NCBI GenBank assembly: GCA_016946835.1
Contig: JACVTC010000462.1
Coordinates: forward strand, 2,501-26,538
Direction of reading: 5' to 3'
Origin: Neocallimastix lanati (nom. inval.)
Taxonomy: Eukaryota; Neocallimastigomycota; Neocallimastigomycetes; Neocallimastigales; Neocallimastigaceae
DNA length: 24,038 nt
Shown: piece by piece, positions 20,276 through 24,038 of the stretch
How positions within the stretch are numbered: the first letter of the stretch is position 1
Layout: every line of letters starts with the position of its first letter
Translations under genes and position numbers: made by a program
The notes under the pieces: generated by a model
Database searches by the model: none
What the model was told of the DNA's origin: nothing
Seen by the model: only the letters and a program-made list of their open reading frames with translations

Positions 20276-20771
20276 TCTTTTTTTAATTGTAAAAGGCTAA
20301 AATTTTAGAAAATTAAAAACAATAATATATATGTTTTTTATTTAAAAAAAATAAGAAAGAAAGAAAGAAAGGAAAAAAAAATAAAAGAATATAAGAATTT
20401 TTTTTTGCTATCCTTTTTTTGCTTATTAAAAGGCTAAATTTTAGAAAGATAGAAAAAATAATATTTTTTATTATGGTTTTTTCTTTCTTTCATTTTTATT
20501 AAAAAAAAAAAAAAATAAAATAAAAAAATTAAATAAAATAAAAAAAATTAAACATTATGGGAAGAAGTATTTTTTTATTATATGTAAATTAATTAATTTT
20601 TTTTCAAAAATTATTTATTTAAAAAAAGGTCATGAAATGAGTATAACTATCTTTTTTTTATTAAAGACCTTATAATTTTAAATGTCTTAAATTTATTTTA
20701 AAAAAGTTTTACTTTAAAATATGGATAACCCATTTTTTATTTTTAAAAATAATTATTAAAAAAAAAATAAT
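20276..20771. other. AT-rich stretch with a GAAA-rich purine tract
   Basis: Remnants related to the preceding repeat (AAAGGCTAAATTTTAGAAA) occur twice, near 20290 and 20427. A GAAAGAAAGAAAG purine tract lies near 20352-20380. No gene is seen. Confidence 0.5.
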
Positions 20772-20925
20772 TAAAAGTTATAAATTAAAGAATCATAAAT
20801 AAATAATTATTAACGTTTTTTAAAATTATAAATTAAAGAATCATAAATAAATAATTATTAACGTTTATTAAAATTATAAATATTAAAGAATCATAAATAA
20901 TAATAAACATTTATTAAAATTATAA
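20772..20925 (+). repeat. About 49-bp tandem repeat, 3 copies
   Basis: AAAGAATCATAAATAA recurs at 20787, 20835 and 20885 (48 and 50 bp apart), with TTATTAACGTTT between the first copies. The third copy is shortened. Confidence 0.85.
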
Positions 20926-21298
20926 ATAATAAAATAAATTATATAATAGATAATAAATATAATACCTAAATAATACCAAAATATCAATATATATAACTAA
21001 TAATAAAATTTATACAAAATTTTCATTTTAATATGATAATTTTAATATTTATATTAATATATATTGATTGGATTAATGTTTAATTTATAAATAACAAATA
21101 GTATTTTTTTTAATGCTATTTTCATTGTATTATAACTATAATTTATTAATATTTAATTATGAAATTTAATTAATTATTAATTTTTAAATAACTATATTAA
21201 AATATTTTATTTATTAGTTTTTGTTTAATATTTAAATTATTATTATTTAAAAAACTTTTTTTTTTTTTTTTTGATTAGATTTTTATTACTATATAACC
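20926..21298. other. AT-rich stretch, nothing recognised
   Basis: No gene, RNA or tandem period is seen. Confidence 0.5.
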
Positions 21299-21329
<31 letters not shown>

Positions 21330-21344
21330 AAAAAAAAGAAGCAA

Positions 21345-21383
<39 letters not shown>

Positions 21384-21432
21384 AAAAAAAGAAGCAAAGC
21401 AAAAAAAATATATATATATATATATATATATA
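21299..21432. repeat. Duplicated poly(A)-GAAGCAAAGC unit and AT dinucleotide tract
   Basis: A29, then G, A7-8 and GAAGCAAAGC (21338-21347), is followed by A34, G, A8 and GAAGCAAAGC (21391-21400), a 53-bp duplication. An (AT)n run occupies 21408-21432. A short lysine-rich frame across this is an artefact of poly(A). Confidence 0.9.
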
Positions 21433-22002
21433 TTATTTTTTTTTTTAAATTTATAAAATATGAAAAACTTATATAAAATTAATTACTTTTAATTCAGTTT
21501 TAAATTTTAAAAAATAATTTTAATTTAGTTTTACGAAATTATTTGAAATTATTAATTAAAAATTTATATTATATAAAATAAAAGCGTTTGTTCTATTGTT
21601 TATTGTCATTATTTATTTATTTTTAAATATTGTTTAAAATAATAGTTTTATAATTATATTGTTTTTATATTTGCATCATCCCTTTGATAAAACAAAATAA
21701 TAAATAAATTATTTTAAAAACAAATAAATTTTTATGAATCCGTTTTTTATTTTATTTTATTTTATTAATATAAATAAATTATTTTAAATAAAAGAATAAA
21801 TCCCTTTGTATTAAAATGTAAATTAAAAGTGGACCTATAATATTTTGTTTTATTTTATAATATTTTGTTTTATTTTTTTAATAATAAAGAAATTTAGAGT
21901 ATAAATATCTTTTGTTTTTTTTTAAAATATTTTTTCCGTATTAATGAGTATTCGTTTGCAATATTCATTATATCAAAATAAAATAAAATATATTTAAATA
22001 AT
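21433..22002. other. AT-rich stretch with a short duplication
   Basis: TATAATATTTTGTTTTATTT occurs twice in tandem near 21837-21880. No gene is recognised. Confidence 0.5.
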
Positions 22003-22437
22003 TCGCCCAGAATTCAGGTTTTTTAACCTGTTTTCTGGAATGTCTTTAAACTCTTCCAGTTGACACTTTTGTTAGCTGGACTCTTTTTGATTTAAACTCC
22101 GGTTCTCACTTTTGATTACTGGAATGTAATCTCTCCGGTTTCCTTTTGGAATGATTTTTTGGTTCCTTTTGGTTTTCAGGATTTCTGTTGTCTTGCTGAA
22201 CTCTCCGGTTTACTCTTTGTTGGTTTGCTGGATTCTCTTTCGGTTATTCTTCTGGTTACTTGATTGGTTGTTGGATTCTCGTTTGCTTATTCTCCAGGGT
22301 ACTCCTTTGATTCAGAGTTCTTGTCTTTTAGTTCTCTTGTCTATTCTTTGGGTTATTCTGGATTCTTTGGATCCCTTTTTTTGGTTCTCGGTTCTCCGAC
22401 CTTACCTTCTTGGGATGTATTTTCTTTATTCTCTATG
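22003..22437 (+). repeat. GC-richer, A-poor island of degenerate repeats
   Basis: GC rises sharply against its surroundings (about 42% in the line starting at 22201), and the plus strand is rich in T, G and C and poor in A. Recurring words include CTCCGGTT (about 22097, 22133 and 22204), GCTGGA, CTGGAATGT and TTCTTTGGTT-like phrases. They form loosely repeated units of about 30-45 bp. Forward frames of 68-95 codons lack any recognisable domain and are hydrophobic because of T-richness. On the minus strand one frame reads as hydrophilic K/E/S/T/P-rich sequence but contains TAA, TAG and TGA stops. A decayed low-complexity coding sequence or transposon 5' region is possible; no identity is supported. 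Confidence 0.55.
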
Positions 22438-22618
22438 ATTGTTATAATAATTAACAATACTTTTAATTAATTATTATTTATTTAATAATTAATTATTTTA
22501 TTATTATAATAATCTATTTAATAAACTTATGTATAATTGTTATTATTTATATAATAACAATATTTTTTAATCAAAATTGTTTGATTATTATTTCTCATAA
22601 TAATAATCTTCTATAAAA
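22438..22618. repeat. Series of AT hairpins
   Basis: Perfect inverted repeats follow one another: ATTGTTA/TAACAAT (22438-22458), ATTGTTATTA/TAATAACAAT with a 6-nt loop (22536-22561) and GATTATTATT/AATAATAATC with a 5-nt loop (22583-22607). They continue in the same style into the 507-bp duplication. Confidence 0.7.
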
Positions 22619-23125
22619 TCATGTATTAATTATTATTATTTTCATAATAATAATAATTTTCTATTTTAAAATGTATTATTTATTAACTCATGTATTAATT
22701 ATTATTTCTCATAATAATTATAAACTCATGTATTAATTATTATTTTTATAATAATATTAATTCTTAAAGATTGTATTAATTATTATTTTACAATAATAAT
22801 TACTTAATATTTAAAGTTATTATTCGCTTGCTATAATTATTATTATTTTCTTAATAATAATTCTCTAGAATAGTATAGAATTCTTTGTTACAAATAGAAT
22901 AGTTTAAAAATCTTAGAATAGATTTTAATATCTAAAATAAAAATCTTATTTTCTATTATTATTTGTTTAAAATAATAATAGTCGCTAGAATAGTTTAATA
23001 ATTAAACTTCTTGAAAATCAATAATGATTTTTCTTAAATTATATATACATTAATAATGTATTAACTATTTTGATTAATTTTATTAAATAAAATTATAACG
23101 TTTAAAACCTAACCCTAACCCTAAA
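22619..23125 (+). repeat. 507-bp direct repeat, copy 1, ending in telomere-like sequence
   Basis: This segment repeats at 23126-23624 with only small changes: one T insertion near the start, GTATAGAATT against GTATAGGAATT, and single-base indels near TTTAAAAATC and GTTTAATAATT. It contains several CATGTATTAATTATTATT...AATAATAATT hairpin units and ends TTTAAAACCTAACCCTAACCC-TAAA. Confidence 0.92.
23108..23125 (-). repeat. Interstitial telomere-like repeat, CCTAACCCTAACCCTAAA
   Basis: Nearly three consecutive units of the TTAGGG-type telomeric repeat, read as CCCTAA on the plus strand, lie exactly at the junction of the two 507-bp copies. A matching shorter CCTAACCCC lies at 23617-23625 at the end of copy 2. 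TTAGGG telomeres are common in fungi, animals and several protists. Location inside the window makes this interstitial. Confidence 0.75.
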
Positions 23126-23624
23126 TCATGTATTAATTATTATTATTTTCATAATAATAATAATTTTCTATTTTTAAAATGTATTATTTATTAACTCATG
23201 TATTAATTATTATTTCTCATAATAATTATAAACTCATGTATTAATTATTATTTTTATAATAATATTAATTCTTAAAGATTGTATTAATTATTATTTTACA
23301 ATAATAATTACTTAATATTTAAAGTTATTATTCGCTTGCTATAATTATTATTATTTTCTTAATAATAATTCTCTAGAATAGTATAGGAATTCTTTGTTAC
23401 AAATAGAATAGTTTAAAAAATCTTAGAATAGATTTTAATATCTAAAATAAAAATCTTATTTTCTATTATTATTTGTTTAAAATAATAATAGTCGCTAGAA
23501 TAGTTAATAATTAAACTTCTTGAAAATCAATAATGATTTTTCTTAAATTATATATACATTAATAATGTATTAACTATTTTGATTAATTTTATTAAATAAA
23601 ATTATAACGTTTAAAACCTAACCC
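23126..23624 (+). repeat. 507-bp direct repeat, copy 2
   Basis: This is nearly identical to 22619-23125 through TTATAACGTTTAAAACCTAACCC. Homology then stops at CTAG, where the LINE-like fragment begins. The telomere-like end is shortened to little more than one unit. Confidence 0.92.
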
Positions 23625-24038
23625 CTAGCTTTAATTCCTCAGGATGACGAAAATTCAGTAAATAATTCTGCTTCTGGTTTAAATTGTTTACAGAAGTTAT
23701 ACTCTAGAATTTGGAATGGAGAATTTCCTAGCACATGGAATGAAGCAAGTATTTTATCTATTCCAAAAAAAGGAGATGATCTATCTGATTGTGACAATTG
23801 TCGAGGTATCTCTCTGATTAACAATGGTATAAAATCATTTCGAAAATAGTCTCCAAAAGAATTTCAGAATATGGACTTAAAATAATTTTATTAGACCAGG
23901 GCAATTTGGATTTCGTAATAAAGAAGAAAGTGTTAGTTATTTATTTCAATTCGAGAAATTTGTCAAAGGCGTAAAAATGATAATAAAGAAACTTACCTGG
24001 CTTTTCTTGATTAAAAAAGACATATGATTCTGTTCCCA
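23622..24038 (+). pseudogene. LINE-type reverse transcriptase fragment, frameshifted and cut by the window edge
   Basis: This resembles the N-terminal part of the reverse transcriptase of a non-LTR (LINE) retrotransposon, the enzyme that copies element RNA at a nicked chromosomal site. Visible in order are NEASILSIPKKGD (about 23733-23772) and DCDNCRGISLINN (about 23790-23826), which match the fingers region; PGQFGFRNKEES (about 23896-23931), the conserved Q-x-GFR motif; and AFLD followed by TYDSVP (about 24000-24037), motif A with its catalytic aspartate. These lie in different frames. The frame open from 23622 stops at TAG 23847-23849, similarity moves to frame 2 near 23834, to frame 1 near 23881, to frame 3 near 23949, and again after 24011, so at least four shifts break it. 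No endonuclease domain or start lies upstream; the left edge abuts telomere-like repeats, as in a 5'-truncated insertion. The catalytic YxDD motif would lie beyond the window. Base composition is noticeably less AT-rich than its surroundings. I am confident of the family, less so of the exact clade. Confidence 0.88.

Noticed and set aside
21271-21456. 61-codon lysine-rich frame
   Set aside because: It is a translation of poly(A) tracts.
22151-22470. Two overlapping forward frames of 68-95 codons in the GC-richer island
   Set aside because: Hydrophobic text arises from T-rich, A-poor composition. There is no domain, the two frames overlap, and neither has a convincing boundary.
23108-23125. 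True chromosome end
   Set aside because: There are only about three repeat units, and sequence continues on both sides, so it is interstitial.
23639-23824. Minus-strand 61-codon frame
   Set aside because: It is the shadow of the reverse transcriptase fragment, which is clearly on the plus strand by motif content.
1-24038. Mitochondrial or apicoplast genome
   Set aside because: No rRNA, tRNA or organellar protein genes are present, whereas satellites, telomere-like repeats and a LINE fragment indicate nuclear DNA.
1-24038. Plasmodium or related apicomplexan origin
   Set aside because: The AT richness and CCCTAAA-like motifs fit, but a LINE reverse transcriptase does not, since Plasmodium genomes lack retrotransposons.

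Overview
This window is about 24 kb of eukaryotic nuclear-type DNA that is extremely AT-rich and made almost entirely of repeats. I find no intact protein-coding gene, tRNA or rRNA. The only recognisable coding sequence is a broken, edge-truncated reverse transcriptase fragment of LINE (non-LTR retrotransposon) type at the right end. Tandem satellites, A and T homopolymer runs of about 27-36 bases, CCCTAA/TTAGGG-like telomeric motifs and a LINE point to a heterochromatic, subtelomeric or pericentromeric region of a very AT-rich eukaryote. Candidates include anaerobic gut fungi, expanded microsporidia, amoebozoans and myxozoans. The sequence alone does not decide among them, and a LINE argues against Plasmodium.

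Layout, left to right. 95-480: a 62-bp tandem repeat. 737-1310: a 76-bp repeat whose units each hold three short palindromes. 1561-1810: an A-rich AAAAT microsatellite. 1811-2365: an exact-period 47-bp satellite. 2811-7305: about 4.5 kb of TTTTA/TTCTTTA microsatellite, where all three forward frames are open only because the pentamer contains no stop. 7306-8110: the same 47-bp satellite in the opposite orientation. 8192-8960: a rare patch of non-repetitive sequence holding a 273-bp MITE-like element. 9341-10600: diverged 47-bp repeats mixed with inverted-repeat elements that share GCCACATT-type ends. 10521-11560: a 273-bp tandem repeat.

11781-15650: the most striking block, about 20 monomers of about 195 bp. 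Part of it is organised as a three-monomer higher-order repeat of 586 bp, and its right flank carries more diverged monomers with the same spacing. This resembles centromeric satellite architecture, but that function is inferred. 16994-17602: a mosaic of 17-bp modules. 18890-20275: a pyrimidine/purine repeat of about 146-194 bp with an internal 343-bp duplication. 21299-21432: poly(A) and AT tracts.

22003-22437: an isolated island of much higher GC (about 42% in the one line I counted) and very low A on the plus strand. 22438-23624: serial AT hairpins inside a 507-bp direct duplication whose first copy ends in CCCTAA-like telomeric repeats. 23622-24038: the LINE fragment, which starts directly at the second telomere-like junction. 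Nothing here forms an operon or pathway. The organisation is that of repeat DNA shaped by array expansion, transposon insertion and decay. Spliced genes with short exons cannot be fully excluded by eye.
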